In this document: positions 45,253 to 54,676 of the stretch, piece after piece
Position numbering within the stretch: position 1 is the stretch's first letter
Layout of the letters: each line of letters starts with the position of its first letter
DNA from: Rhodothermaceae bacterium
Lineage (GTDB): Bacteria > Bacteroidota > Rhodothermia > Balneolales > Cyclonatronaceae
Length of the DNA: 62,217 nucleotides
NCBI GenBank assembly: GCA_020201275.1
Contig: JAIVHB010000137.1
Coordinates: forward strand, 1 to 62,217
Direction of reading: 5' to 3'
Made by a program: the position numbers and the translations under genes
Notes under the pieces: model-generated
Told to the model about the DNA's origin: nothing
Databases searched by the model: none
The model's input: only the letters and a program-made list of their open reading frames with translations

Positions 45253-46614
45253 ATGATAAACAAGCTAACAATGCGAACCTCAATACGACTGCTGTTGCCT
45301 CTGCTGGCGCTAATTATAATTTCGGGTACGGCAAATGCACAGAATCCAACGGTTTCTGATAAAATTGTAGCTGTTGTTAACCAAAACATCATCCTGAAAT
45401 CGGAAGTGGACGACCGGCTGCGGGAATTCCTTTCAGTTAATCAACAGGTGCCCTATACCGAAAGTCTCTGGTACGATATGCTCGAGTCTATGGTCGATAA
45501 TTTTGTGTTGTTTGAACAGGCAAAAATCGACTCTATCGTGGTCAGTGACGATATGGTTAACCGTCAGCTCGACCAGCGCATACTTCAACTTGTACAACAG
45601 CTGGGAAGTGAGCAGGAGCTTGAGAAAATGCTGGGAAAAAGTATACCCCAGATCCGTCAGGAGTACAGAGGTCAGTTCAGGCAGGAAATCATGGTTGAAC
45701 GCCTTCGTGAAATGCAACGGGGCAAAATCCAGATAACCAGGCCGGAGGTTGTTGAGTTTTTCAGATCCATACCCACCGACTCCCTGCCTATGATACCGGA
45801 AACGGTGGAGCTGGCTCAAATAGTTTCCATCCCACCCCCTCTCGCTGAAGCCCGCAATCTGGCATACAATAAGGCGGTGGCCCTTCGTGATTCCATTCTC
45901 AACCACGGTGCTTCAATAGAAGACCTGGCCCGGCGATACAGTGACGGCCCTTCGGGACCTGATGGCGGATTACTCCCGATGATGCCGATGAGTGACCTTG
46001 TGGCGGAGTTTTCGGCTGCCGCTGCGGCGCTTGAGCCTGGAGGCATATCGGAGGTAGTGGAGACGGAATTCGGATTTCATATCATCCGGCTGAACAGGCG
46101 CGTTGGCGACAGGATTGAAACCAACCACATTTTGGTACAGGTATCCGGCGACCAGCTTGATGAGGAATTCTCCGTTAATCTGCTTGAAACCCTGCGGGAC
46201 AGTGTTCTTACCCATGGTGCCAGCTTCAGTGCCCTGGCCCGGCGGCATTCCGACGACAAGATGACCGCACCCGCAGGCGGTCGGCTCATCAACCCCCAAA
46301 CCGGTGAGCGCAGAATCATAATCAGCCAGCTTGACCCCGCACTTTACCGTTTAGTACTTCTGCTTGATGAGCCCGGCGAAATAAGTCCGCCGCGCAGCTT
46401 CACCATTGATGAAAATAAAAAACGTGCTTACCGAATTGTAAATCTTCTGAACCGGATACCCGATCACAAGGCCAATCTGGAACAGGATTATGATTTGATA
46501 GAACGTATTGCACTGAACCAGAAACAGACCAGGGAACTTGCTAAATGGCTGTCAGGATTACGTGAGGAAATTTATGTGGAATACAAAATCACCAACCCCT
46601 ATGCCAGCCGATGA
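45253..46614 (+). CDS. surA: SurA-type peptidyl-prolyl isomerase
   Basis: The 453-residue periplasmic protein has a signal peptide (about 1-29, cleavage after ANA), the SurA N-terminal domain (DKIVAVVNQNIILKSEVDDR, about 36-55) and two parvulin domains (about 170-285 with VSIPPPLAEARN...; 290-385 with NHILVQVSGDQ...). SurA escorts outer-membrane proteins through the periplasm. The ATG follows the previous TAA directly, and its stop overlaps the moxR ATG (ATGA), so the cluster is translationally coupled. Confidence 0.9.
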   Translation: MINKLTMRTSIRLLLPLLALIIISGTANAQNPTVSDKIVAVVNQNIILKSEVDDRLREFLSVNQQVPYTESLWYDMLESMVDNFVLFEQAKIDSIVVSDDMVNRQLDQRILQLVQQLGSEQELEKMLGKSIPQIRQEYRGQFRQEIMVERLREMQRGKIQITRPEVVEFFRSIPTDSLPMIPETVELAQIVSIPPPLAEARNLAYNKAVALRDSILNHGASIEDLARRYSDGPSGPDGGLLPMMPMSDLVAEFSAAAAALEPGGISEVVETEFGFHIIRLNRRVGDRIETNHILVQVSGDQLDEEFSVNLLETLRDSVLTHGASFSALARRHSDDKMTAPAGGRLINPQTGERRIIISQLDPALYRLVLLLDEPGEISPPRSFTIDENKKRAYRIVNLLNRIPDHKANLEQDYDLIERIALNQKQTRELAKWLSGLREEIYVEYKITNPYASR

Positions 46615-47627
46615 GCGGATCTGAACAACCTATGGAGAGTACCACAAAAACCACCGAGAAAACGGCTGCTGACTTCTTTACTCACTTCAATGAACTGAGA
46701 ACTGAAATTGCCAAAATAGTTGTTGGGCAGCAGGATATTGTAGATCAACTGCTCATCTCACTGTTTTCGAAGGGACATTGCGTACTGGTGGGTGTACCGG
46801 GCCTGGCCAAAACACTGCTTATCCGGACCCTTTCGGAAACGCTGAACCTTAATTTCAGCCGTATACAGTTCACTCCCGATCTGATGCCTGGCGACATTAC
46901 CGGTACCGAAATTATCGAAGAGGATATGCAGACCGGGCACAAAAAATTCAAATTCTTCAAAGGCCCGATCTTTGCTAATATCATTCTCGCCGACGAAATA
47001 AACCGGACTCCCCCAAAAACACAGGCTGCCCTGCTTGAAGCAATGCAGGAGTACCATGTAACGGCTGCCGGAACGACCTATAAGCTGGATAAACCGTTTT
47101 TTGTGCTGGCTACACAGAACCCGATTGAACAGGAAGGCACCTACCCCCTGCCTGAAGCTCAGCTCGACCGTTTCATGTTTAATCTGTGGCTTGATTACCC
47201 CTCATTCGAAGAAGAGATGGATATTGTGAGCCGAACTACATCTGCCGGTATCACTGAAGTGCGGCAGATACTTACAGCTGATCAGATAACTGAATATCAG
47301 AATCTGACCCGGGAAGTTCCCGTACCTGAAAATGTACTCAATTATGCGGTAAAACTGGTGAATATGACCAGGCCTGCAAGCAGTAATACACCGGATTTCA
47401 TAAAGCAATACATCACCTGGGGTGCAGGGCCAAGGGCATCGCAATACCTCATTCTTGGGGGTAAAACCAGGGCCCTTTCAAAAGGTCGTTTCAATGTTAC
47501 AGAAGAGGATATACGCAGCCTTGCCATTCCCGTTTTGCGGCACCGAATTGTAAATAACTACGCAGCGGAGGCCGAGGGCCTTACTACTGAAGTACTTATT
47601 CGTCAATTGCTAGATTATTCCGGATAA
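46611..47627 (+). CDS. moxR: MoxR-family AAA+ ATPase
   Basis: The 338-residue AAA+ protein has Walker A GVPGLAKT (about residues 59-66), Walker B/sensor region ILADEINRTPPKTQAALLEAMQE (about 124-146), sensor 1 ATQNPIEQEGTYPLPEAQLDRF and the C-terminal lid domain. MoxR proteins act as chaperones for maturation of enzymes or envelope complexes and are usually encoded with DUF58 and VWA proteins. Here a large VWA-like membrane protein follows 24 nt downstream, but no DUF58 gene is seen. Confidence 0.93.
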   Translation: MSGSEQPMESTTKTTEKTAADFFTHFNELRTEIAKIVVGQQDIVDQLLISLFSKGHCVLVGVPGLAKTLLIRTLSETLNLNFSRIQFTPDLMPGDITGTEIIEEDMQTGHKKFKFFKGPIFANIILADEINRTPPKTQAALLEAMQEYHVTAAGTTYKLDKPFFVLATQNPIEQEGTYPLPEAQLDRFMFNLWLDYPSFEEEMDIVSRTTSAGITEVRQILTADQITEYQNLTREVPVPENVLNYAVKLVNMTRPASSNTPDFIKQYITWGAGPRASQYLILGGKTRALSKGRFNVTEEDIRSLAIPVLRHRIVNNYAAEAEGLTTEVLIRQLLDYSG

Positions 47628-47651
47628 TATAAACGCTGACCCGACACCATA

Positions 47652-49769
47652 ATGCCAAGAGGGATCGATACACCGGAACAGATTCTGCTGCTGCTTTTTT
47701 CCCTCGTTGCGTCCATTATCTTTTCCTGGTGGACCTATCGCGGCAACCAAGGGCTTACTCCGGGCAGGATGTGGCTGCTCACCATTCTCAGAGGGTCAGC
47801 ACTTTTTCTGCTCATACTGCTTTTGTTCAATCCGGTGATTCGTAAAACGAATATCCTTGTCGATAAACCGGCTATTGGTATACTTCTGGACAACAGCAGA
47901 AGTGTTACAGTGGCCAAAGGTGATTATGAAGGTGAAAGCAGCTACAGACAAGCACAACGGGGATTGGCCCCTGATGATACCTCGGAGGTGAGTTTCCGGT
48001 TCTACGGCTTCGACAACGACGTATTTCGACTGCCTGGAAGAGAACCTGATCTCGATGGCACTTCAACAGATATAAATCTTGCCTTGACGGGTATTGTTCA
48101 GTCTGAGCCGGATCTTAAAGCCATCATTCTTTACTCTGACGGTATTTTCAATCGCGGACGCAACCCTGCCGCTACAGTATCACAGCTTGGTATCCCGGTA
48201 ATTACGGTGGGTCTTGGCGATACAACAAGTATGCGCGACCTGGTGGTGAGAAGCATTAATGTGAATGAAACTGGATATAAAAACACTGAAACACCGATCA
48301 TTGCCGAAATACTAAACGACGGTTTTCCGGATACTTCTTTTGAGATTCAACTCAGAAAAGACGGGGTAGTTATCGACCGGCAGTCCATAACTACAGCATC
48401 TGAGCGCAGCGTTCATCGTGTGCAATTCAACACTAAGCTGACTGAGACGGGGCTTCTGCGTTATGAAATTCTTATTCCGGAACTGCCCGGTGAATTTACG
48501 CCAGCCAATAACCGGGCCAGCGGCACCATAAATGTGCTTGATGATCAGCTTCGTGTTCTGCACATCGCTTTTGAAATCCATCCCGACATAAGCGCATTCC
48601 GAAACCTGCTTTCAACTGATGAAAATATTAGTCCGGCCATGCTGAACTGGTACGGAGGTGAAAAATTTTCCGGAGGAGGTATCACCAACAGGCCCGATTC
48701 TGTAGACCTTCTGATTCTGCACGGATATCCTAACCGTAATCTGTCTGCTGCCATTAAAAATGAGGTCCAGTCACTAATTAATGAGTTACCCATATTGCTG
48801 CTTACTACACCGGGTTCAGACAATGTTACTCTCACGGATGATATGGGAAACAGACTTCCTGTCATTACAAACAGGTCTGCAGGAAATTCTGGTATTCAGC
48901 TTTTTGCCGTTGAGGCCAACAGTGATCACCCGGTAATGGAGCTTCCCATTACTGACCTTACACGAACGCCGCTTCTCAGGGCGCCTGTAACCGGTATCGA
49001 ACCGGGTATAGGTGTTACGGAACTGTTCCGTGCCCGTTTGAGGAACCAGGAAACAGATGCGCCCGTAATCACATTGCGCACGGTCGGAAACAGGAGAATT
49101 TCACAGGTTAATGCCTTTGAACTGTTCCGCTGGTTTCAAAGCACGAATCAGGAGCATCGTGAGTATATGGCAGCACTGCTTAGCAACCTGGTCAAATGGA
49201 CATCCAATGAACCCGACAACCGCCTGTTGACCATTTCTCCGGCCCGCCCGGTATTTGACGAAAATGAGCAGATACGATTTGAGGCAACCCTTCGTAATGA
49301 GAGTGGAGATTTTGAGTCAGATGCCCTCATTGAGATTACCGTGACCAAACCTGATGCACAGCCGGGTACTTATACCATGACCAACCGTGGCCTCGGGCGC
49401 TATGAATTACAGATACCCACCATGCCAGCCGGTACTTATCGCTATGAAGCGCTTGCACGAAAAGGAAATACCAGGATTGATGAACAGTCAGGCACTGTGA
49501 ATGTGAGTGAAACCAACCTGGAATACATCGACACCCGCCGGAATGATGAGCTGCTGGCATGGATTGCCGGTCAGACCGGTGGTACCTTCATACCCTATGA
49601 CGAAGCGGACCGCCTGCCGGCAATACTGCGTGATCTCAATGTACTTGAGGTTGTAACCACAGAATTCACGACCGACACTCCGTTGTACCAATCGCCTGCC
49701 TGGTTCATACTGCTTATCGTACTTCTGACTATAGAATGGATTATACGTAAACAGGCGGCACTGGTGTAG
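47652..49769 (+). CDS. Large VWA-like membrane protein downstream of moxR
   Basis: The 705-residue protein has two N-terminal hydrophobic segments (about residues 10-25 and 45-62), a von Willebrand A-like region (AIGILLDNSRSVTVAKGDY, IILYSDGIFNRGR about 85-200), a long beta-rich extracytoplasmic part with CARDB/Ig-like repeats (LNDGFPDTSFEIQLRKDG; RFEATLRNESGD) and a C-terminal transmembrane helix (about 680-697). Such proteins accompany MoxR/Bat-type modules linked to stress or envelope functions. The MIDAS motif (DxSxS) is present only as DNSRS. Function unknown; it is cotranscribed with moxR. Confidence 0.8.
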   Translation: MPRGIDTPEQILLLLFSLVASIIFSWWTYRGNQGLTPGRMWLLTILRGSALFLLILLLFNPVIRKTNILVDKPAIGILLDNSRSVTVAKGDYEGESSYRQAQRGLAPDDTSEVSFRFYGFDNDVFRLPGREPDLDGTSTDINLALTGIVQSEPDLKAIILYSDGIFNRGRNPAATVSQLGIPVITVGLGDTTSMRDLVVRSINVNETGYKNTETPIIAEILNDGFPDTSFEIQLRKDGVVIDRQSITTASERSVHRVQFNTKLTETGLLRYEILIPELPGEFTPANNRASGTINVLDDQLRVLHIAFEIHPDISAFRNLLSTDENISPAMLNWYGGEKFSGGGITNRPDSVDLLILHGYPNRNLSAAIKNEVQSLINELPILLLTTPGSDNVTLTDDMGNRLPVITNRSAGNSGIQLFAVEANSDHPVMELPITDLTRTPLLRAPVTGIEPGIGVTELFRARLRNQETDAPVITLRTVGNRRISQVNAFELFRWFQSTNQEHREYMAALLSNLVKWTSNEPDNRLLTISPARPVFDENEQIRFEATLRNESGDFESDALIEITVTKPDAQPGTYTMTNRGLGRYELQIPTMPAGTYRYEALARKGNTRIDEQSGTVNVSETNLEYIDTRRNDELLAWIAGQTGGTFIPYDEADRLPAILRDLNVLEVVTTEFTTDTPLYQSPAWFILLIVLLTIEWIIRKQAALV

Positions 49770-50050
49770 CCCAAGTGAACAGTTGAACATGTGAACAATA
49801 GAACATTTGAACGGCGAAGTGATTTGGGAGGATGTTACTGGTAGCTACTAATTTCGCCCTCAAACGGGCTACACTATTTGGGAGATGACATAGCTGCACC
49901 CTGTAGAAATAATATAAATCGCTACATCGCTACGTCGTTGAATCTTATGAATCGATAAATCAAAAACGTGCATATCAAACCGCGATTATTCCACCTGAAA
50001 GAGGTTGTATAAAAAAGATGTCACTGGTAACACATCTGTCACTGGTAGCG
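49770..50050. repeat. Intergenic repeat, copy 2 (GAAC octamer module, hairpin, TGTCACTGGTA repeats)
   Basis: The 392-nt gap after the VWA-like gene holds three repeated elements: five GAAC units with an exact 8-nt period (49777, 49785, 49793, 49801, 49809) leading into GGCGAAGTGATTTGG, a hairpin GCCC (49856-49859)/GGGC (49866-49869) preceded by TACTAATTTC, and TGT(C/T)ACTGGTA at 49833, 50019 and 50037 (the last two in an 18-nt tandem). The first two modules match copy 1 at 38.1 kb in inverted orientation. The stretch from about 49880 to 50010 shows nothing recognised. The terminator at 50077-50117 occupies the end of the gap. Confidence 0.75.
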
Positions 50051-50076
50051 CAAGCCTGCTCATCTTGCTTCAGTTC

Positions 50077-50117
50077 AAAAAAAGTAACGCCGGCCCCTTT
50101 GTAGAGAAGCCGGCGCT
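50077..50117 (-). terminator. Intrinsic terminator for the minus-strand gene at 50.2 kb
   Basis: On the minus strand CGCCGGC (50109-50115 region) pairs with GCCGGCG (50088-50094 region) around a 14-nt loop and, after a short spacer, is followed by seven T. It lies 45 nt downstream of the coiled-coil membrane protein stop. Confidence 0.75.
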
Positions 50118-50161
50118 CTGTAATTCATCAGGCAAGAGGTTACCCTTTTATGTACTGCCTG

Positions 50162-51424
50162 TTATTTTTTGACAGGTGCTGTTTTGTTGCGTTGGGCAAC
50201 AAGAACCACGATCAGTACAATAACTATAAGTCCCAGAATTCCAATCAGGATCCATGACAACGATGAAGTTGGCTGGGCCTGGGCGTTCCAGTTGGCGAGC
50301 TTTCTGTCAATGGTCGCGACATTCTCATATGTGAGTATTTCGCTGTCGATCAGGAACCCTTGCCAGTTGACCTTAATATCATTGTGCCAAACGTTGGCAA
50401 AGCGCTCGTATGATTGCAATTCATCATCACTTCCGCCGTCTGCCTCGAGCCTTGAAAGAGCAGAATCAACATAGTTGTTCAATCCGGTGTAGAAGCTGAC
50501 GGGATCATCAAATGATGCAATTTCGATGTTGCGGCTTTCAAATGCTGCGGCAAGAGATCTCCAAACCGACTGGCTCACACGTTGACGCCAGCGATCGATG
50601 CCCTCGTTAATTTCAGTCAGTCTGTTTTCACGTTGTGCCGAGGGAGTATAGATCATGGCAAGTTTGGGACCTATGTTGACCCATACTTTTTCAAATTCGA
50701 CCTGTACCGCTTTCAGGCGCAGAAAATCAGCTGCAGACAACTGCGTATTTGTATCGATAAAACTGATGTTACCTTCAACCACTGAGTTGATGTGGCCAAG
50801 TACATTTTCTACATCGACACGCAGGCCCAGTTCTTCACGCTCAGCACGGCTGAGGGAAGCCAGGTTCAGCCTGTCGTAGCTCACGAAAACGGAGTCGACC
50901 ATAGAAAGGATCAGTTCATCGCGCTGGCGGAGCTGATCGCGCAGCTGACGGGCAGCGGCAGCGTTGGCATTGCGTGAACGGGTCATACGATCCAGTTCGG
51001 TACGCAGTGAGTCGGCTTGTACCAGATTCAGCTGAACCTGTTCGGATAGTTCTGCCAGCTGACGTTCGAGTTCCATCACATTACCGCTCTGTTGCTCGAT
51101 ACGGGTAACATAATTATAACTCGTCTGGGTGATGTCACGCAACCGGTTCAGTGAAGCTGTAAGGGTTTCAGGATACAGCAGATTGTTCATCAGATCGCTG
51201 TGTTCCCCGTAGGTTGCACCCATCTGGTCAATTTTGTTTAACAGTTCCTGTACTTCTGCTGAAGTGGTTGCTGTTTTAAGACCTTCGTGCACTTCGGCAT
51301 ACTCACGGTCGAAATTCTGTTTTATCTCGTAATCGGACTGGACTTGAGCCTGGGTATTCATGCTCAAACCGATCAGAAAAACGAAAGATAAAACCGTAAT
51401 ACTAAAACGATTTGGATAAGTCAT
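50162..51424 (-). CDS. Coiled-coil envelope protein with C-terminal membrane anchor
   Basis: The 420-residue protein has a signal peptide (about 1-26, cleavage after AQA), a largely helical middle with long heptad stretches (about 45-170, with IEQQSGNVMELERQLAELSE and LRTELDRMTRSRNA), further helices to about 370, a C-terminal transmembrane segment (ILIGILGLIVIVLIVVLVAQ, about 393-412) and a short basic tail. No family is recognised. It follows the 155-residue lipoprotein gene by 23 nt on the same strand, so the two are probably cotranscribed, perhaps as an envelope pair. It ends in a clear terminator. Confidence 0.8.
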   Translation of the reverse strand: MTYPNRFSITVLSFVFLIGLSMNTQAQVQSDYEIKQNFDREYAEVHEGLKTATTSAEVQELLNKIDQMGATYGEHSDLMNNLLYPETLTASLNRLRDITQTSYNYVTRIEQQSGNVMELERQLAELSEQVQLNLVQADSLRTELDRMTRSRNANAAAARQLRDQLRQRDELILSMVDSVFVSYDRLNLASLSRAEREELGLRVDVENVLGHINSVVEGNISFIDTNTQLSAADFLRLKAVQVEFEKVWVNIGPKLAMIYTPSAQRENRLTEINEGIDRWRQRVSQSVWRSLAAAFESRNIEIASFDDPVSFYTGLNNYVDSALSRLEADGGSDDELQSYERFANVWHNDIKVNWQGFLIDSEILTYENVATIDRKLANWNAQAQPTSSLSWILIGILGLIVIVLIVVLVAQRNKTAPVKK

Positions 51425-51447
51425 AGTTCAAACAGTTTAAATGGTTT

Positions 51448-51915
51448 TTAAATAATTCCGTCTTTCGTCAAATCATAGGAACTACCGGTTCCGTCGAGCA
51501 GCTGTATTACCGGATTTCTCTGGTTGAAGGCAGGGCTCTGAATACCGTTCTCATTGATTTTGATGTGTTTCACTGAACGTAATTCACCTTCACGCGGCTG
51601 CATCACATATACATTAATAAAGCCGGGTGCGGTAACGAAGTAAAATCCGTCGTGGCTGCGGATAAAGCGTACTTCAGATACATTCAGATTAGGGTTGGTT
51701 CGCCGCTCAAAATCACGAAGTGGCATAACGTTAAAGCTTAATCCGGTTCTTGGATCACTCACTTTACCGTCGCTGTCCGGTTGAGCAACCGTTTCAATTG
51801 GTGATGCAAAATCGACATTCTGGATTTTGACCGTGGCACCACATGCGCTAAGCATGAACAGGGCTGCAGCCATCATCACAAAATTCACATTGCGATATGA
51901 TTTTCTCAGGTTCAT
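51448..51915 (-). CDS. Lipoprotein of unknown function
   Basis: The 155-residue protein has a lipoprotein signal (LSAC lipobox, Cys about residue 25). The mature part is predicted to be mixed beta and hydrophilic, with FYFVTAPGFINVYVMQP and a C-terminal YDLTKDGII. No family is recognised. It is the first gene of a likely two-gene unit with the coiled-coil membrane protein. The 252-nt AT-rich region upstream (51916-52167) probably carries its promoter. Confidence 0.78.
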   Translation of the reverse strand: MNLRKSYRNVNFVMMAAALFMLSACGATVKIQNVDFASPIETVAQPDSDGKVSDPRTGLSFNVMPLRDFERRTNPNLNVSEVRFIRSHDGFYFVTAPGFINVYVMQPREGELRSVKHIKINENGIQSPAFNQRNPVIQLLDGTGSSYDLTKDGII

Positions 51916-52167
51916 TGTTTTGTCTGGAATTTGTTATGGTTTGTTTAGAAAAAAATAGTTTTAAAAACCGTCCTGACTTTCAGTTTAATGCCTGGCATAT
52001 GTTGCTCGCCCCCAACATTAAGTTAACAATTTAATGAAATTAATGGTTTTTCTAAAGAATCATTAATATTTAGGGCAACTGAATGACCGAAACCAGAAAT
52101 CGGACCGAAATTTTAATGAATAGTATCTTGAGTGTCTGGTTCTCAAATTCCACTTTACTATTCTACT

Positions 52168-52710
52168 TCAATATTTAAGCAAGGTGTGAACGAGGGCACC
52201 CTCTTTTAAATTTTTCATCCCGCTTAAAAAAGTGAGCTCAAGAATAAATGAGTATCCGATAACCTCACCGCCAAGTTTTTCCACAAGTTTGGTGGCAGCG
52301 CTTGCCGTTCCCCCTGTCGCTATCAGATCATCGTGTATTACAACACGGTTACCTTTGATGATGGAATCGGCATGAATCTCTACCGAATCGGTGCCATATT
52401 CAAGCTGGTAAGTTGCAGAAACCGTTTCACCAGGCAGCTTATTAGGTTTTCTGATGGGAATAAACCCGGCATGAAGATCCATGGCAAGTGTTGTACCAAA
52501 GAGGAAACCGCGCGACTCAAGGCCCACAATCAAATCCACATTTTTATTCAGAAACGGTTTTGCGAGCAGCCTGGATGTAAGATTCAGGGTATCGGCATTT
52601 TTCAGAAGTGGTGTTATATCCTTGAAAATGATTCCCGGTTTTGGAAAATCGGGGATATCACGGATATTCTGCCTGAGAAAATTGAGAGCGGATTCTTCAA
52701 AATTTATCAT
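52168..52710 (-). CDS. apt: Adenine phosphoribosyltransferase
   Basis: Makes AMP from adenine and PRPP. The 180 residues contain the type I PRTase features: IRDIPDFPKPGIIFKDITPLL near the start, GLESRGFLFG, and the PRPP-binding motif VVIHDDLIATGGTASAA (about residues 119-135). The start is ATG 52710, divergent from tadA across 65 nt. Length is normal and no damage is seen. Confidence 0.96.
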   Translation of the reverse strand: MINFEESALNFLRQNIRDIPDFPKPGIIFKDITPLLKNADTLNLTSRLLAKPFLNKNVDLIVGLESRGFLFGTTLAMDLHAGFIPIRKPNKLPGETVSATYQLEYGTDSVEIHADSIIKGNRVVIHDDLIATGGTASAATKLVEKLGGEVIGYSFILELTFLSGMKNLKEGALVHTLLKY

Positions 52711-52775
52711 ATTGTAGCCTGTTCTGTTTAATGCACAAATGATACCACTTTTAACGTAAACAGAAAATCATACCA

Positions 52776-53252
52776 TTGAATAACCTGCAGCAATTTAAAC
52801 TTCATGATATCAATATGGGTCATGCGCTCAGGGAGGCTGAAAAAGCCTTTGCCATCGGGGAGATACCGGTTGGTGCCGTCGTCGTTCTTGAAGGGCGGAT
52901 TATCGGCCGCGGGCACAACCAGGTTGAATTGCTGAAGGACCCAACAGCCCATGCCGAGATGATTGCCCTTACTGCAGCCTGTGCCACGCTCGGTGAAAAA
53001 TTTCTTGACGGTTGTACACTATATGTTACCCTTGAACCCTGCCCGATGTGTGCCGGGGCTTCCGTCTGGACACGGATTAAACGTATCGTATACGGTGCAG
53101 CCGACCCCAAGGCAGGAGCATGTGGTTCGTTGTTCAATATCGGATCGAATAACAAGCTGAACCACAGGGCCGAAATTATTCAGGGAATACGTGAGGCTGA
53201 ATGCGAGGATATTCTGAAGCGTTTTTTCAGGGATAAAAGAGACAGTTGTTAG
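52776..53252 (+). CDS. tadA: tRNA-specific adenosine deaminase
   Basis: Converts A34 to inosine in the anticodon of tRNA-Arg(ACG). The cytidine-deaminase fold has the zinc ligands H59 (HAE), C89 and C92 (PCPMC) with catalytic E61 (TAHAEM). The TTG start at 52776 gives 158 residues with the expected leader before ALREAEKAF; ATG 52815 would remove part of the first helix. It converges with nadD with 4 nt between the stops. Size is normal. Confidence 0.95.
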   Translation: MNNLQQFKLHDINMGHALREAEKAFAIGEIPVGAVVVLEGRIIGRGHNQVELLKDPTAHAEMIALTAACATLGEKFLDGCTLYVTLEPCPMCAGASVWTRIKRIVYGAADPKAGACGSLFNIGSNNKLNHRAEIIQGIREAECEDILKRFFRDKRDSC

Positions 53253-53256
53253 AACG

Positions 53257-53841
53257 CTAACTCCGGTACAGACCCTCTTCAGATATGATTTTAATGACAC
53301 CTTCCGGAATATATTCACCTGACAATACCCCATCGGAGGCCATCCTGCGGATTTCGGTAGCTGAAATGTCAAGCGGTTCGTGTTTGATGTACGTGACCCG
53401 GCCTTCAAATTCCGCAGGCAGATCAGGCCTTGAAAAACCCGGCCTCTCCGCCACGATCAGGTCAACTTGATCAAGTATGTCTTTGTATCTGTACCATCCG
53501 GTAAATTCTGCAAGGCTGTCACCTCCCATACAAACTCTTATAACCGAACCGGCAGCCGAACGCTTCAAGTGCATAAGTGTATTCCAGCTGTACGAGGGTA
53601 CAGGAAGCCAGCTCTCCAGATCTGACACTTCAGTATGGCCGATGCCGCTGAACGCCACCCTGGCCATTCTCAGACGAATATCATAGCCCGACAGGTCATC
53701 ACTTTTATGCGGCGGTACAAAAACGGGAATAACAACCAACCGATCGATAAGGCCCGACAGAAGAAATGATTTTGCTATGCTGATGTGACCGTGATGCGGG
53801 GGATCAAATGACCCGCCCATTACACCAACCGATTTATTCAC
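53257..53841 (-). CDS. nadD: Nicotinate-nucleotide adenylyltransferase
   Basis: Joins NaMP and ATP to form NaAD in NAD synthesis. The nucleotidyltransferase motif GGSFDPPHHGH is near the N-terminus and the second ATP motif is ISATEIRRM (about residues 160-170). GTG 53841 (VNKSVGVMGG) is the best start: it overlaps the bamD stop by 8 nt, which suggests coupled translation; a TTG ten codons upstream is also open. The length from the GTG, 194 residues, is normal. Confidence 0.93.
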   Translation of the reverse strand: MNKSVGVMGGSFDPPHHGHISIAKSFLLSGLIDRLVVIPVFVPPHKSDDLSGYDIRLRMARVAFSGIGHTEVSDLESWLPVPSYSWNTLMHLKRSAAGSVIRVCMGGDSLAEFTGWYRYKDILDQVDLIVAERPGFSRPDLPAEFEGRVTYIKHEPLDISATEIRRMASDGVLSGEYIPEGVIKIISEEGLYRS

Positions 53842-54658
53842 GGGACGACAGCTGCTGAGAGGCGCGTGCAAAGCTTACCCTGGCTACATCATAATATGCC
53901 TCGGCTCTTGACCTGTTTTCGCCCCTTGGGAATACCTGGATATAGCGAAGGTAGGAATCAATAGCCATTTGATATCTCTCGGGCTGGCGCTCCTCGACCG
54001 AATTATCAGCATAGATAATGTATGCGTTTATCTGATCGACCAGTGCCTGTTCTGCCCATTTTGTTTCGGGATAGTTGTCGAGAACCAGTCCGTAATAAAT
54101 GGCTGCGGCATCATACTGCCTCATCCTCATGTAGAGATCGGCACCACCATACATTTTCCTGGCCTGACGGTTTCTGAGATCGTCGATATACTCCATTGAC
54201 TCAGCTACGTATCCGGAATTCGGATAACGTGACACGAACAGGTCGAACAACTCAAGCGCCTGCCTGCCGTTGGTTTGATCAAGATTGTAACGGGGTGTAA
54301 TCCTGTAATAGCTCAGCGCTTCTTTGAATTCGGATTCAAGCCGGTTTTCAACCCGCGGATAGTTGGTGTAGTGCCTTCTGTACTCTGTGGCCGCGATGAG
54401 GTATTCGCGGTTATTAAAGTAACTTTCGGCCAGGTAAAACTGGGCTTCACTGGCAAATTCGGTGCCTCTGGCAATACTCAGTACGGTCTCGAATGCACGG
54501 GCCGCATCGCCATAACGGCCTCTTTCGTACTGGTTCACTGCCTTTTCAAAGGCAATTTCAATCGTATCACCGGGCCTGATGAGGGATTTGGAACTGCAGG
54601 ATGCGAGAATAAATCCAGCAATGAGAAGTGAGAAGACGAGTCTGATAGAAGAAAACAT
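53834..54658 (-). CDS. bamD: BamD-type outer-membrane assembly lipoprotein
   Basis: The 274-residue lipoprotein has an ILASCSS lipobox (Cys about residue 21) and several TPR helical pairs: AFEKAVNQYERGRYGDAARAFETV (about 36-59), SEAQFYLAESYFNNREYLIA, and a C-terminal pair. BamD is the essential lipoprotein of the BAM complex that inserts barrels into the outer membrane. A related YfiO-type TPR lipoprotein cannot be excluded, but size and context fit BamD. It is cotranscribed with nadD. Confidence 0.88.
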   Translation of the reverse strand: MFSSIRLVFSLLIAGFILASCSSKSLIRPGDTIEIAFEKAVNQYERGRYGDAARAFETVLSIARGTEFASEAQFYLAESYFNNREYLIAATEYRRHYTNYPRVENRLESEFKEALSYYRITPRYNLDQTNGRQALELFDLFVSRYPNSGYVAESMEYIDDLRNRQARKMYGGADLYMRMRQYDAAAIYYGLVLDNYPETKWAEQALVDQINAYIIYADNSVEERQPERYQMAIDSYLRYIQVFPRGENRSRAEAYYDVARVSFARASQQLSSRE

Positions 54659-54676
54659 TAATATCGGTTTGTTTGG

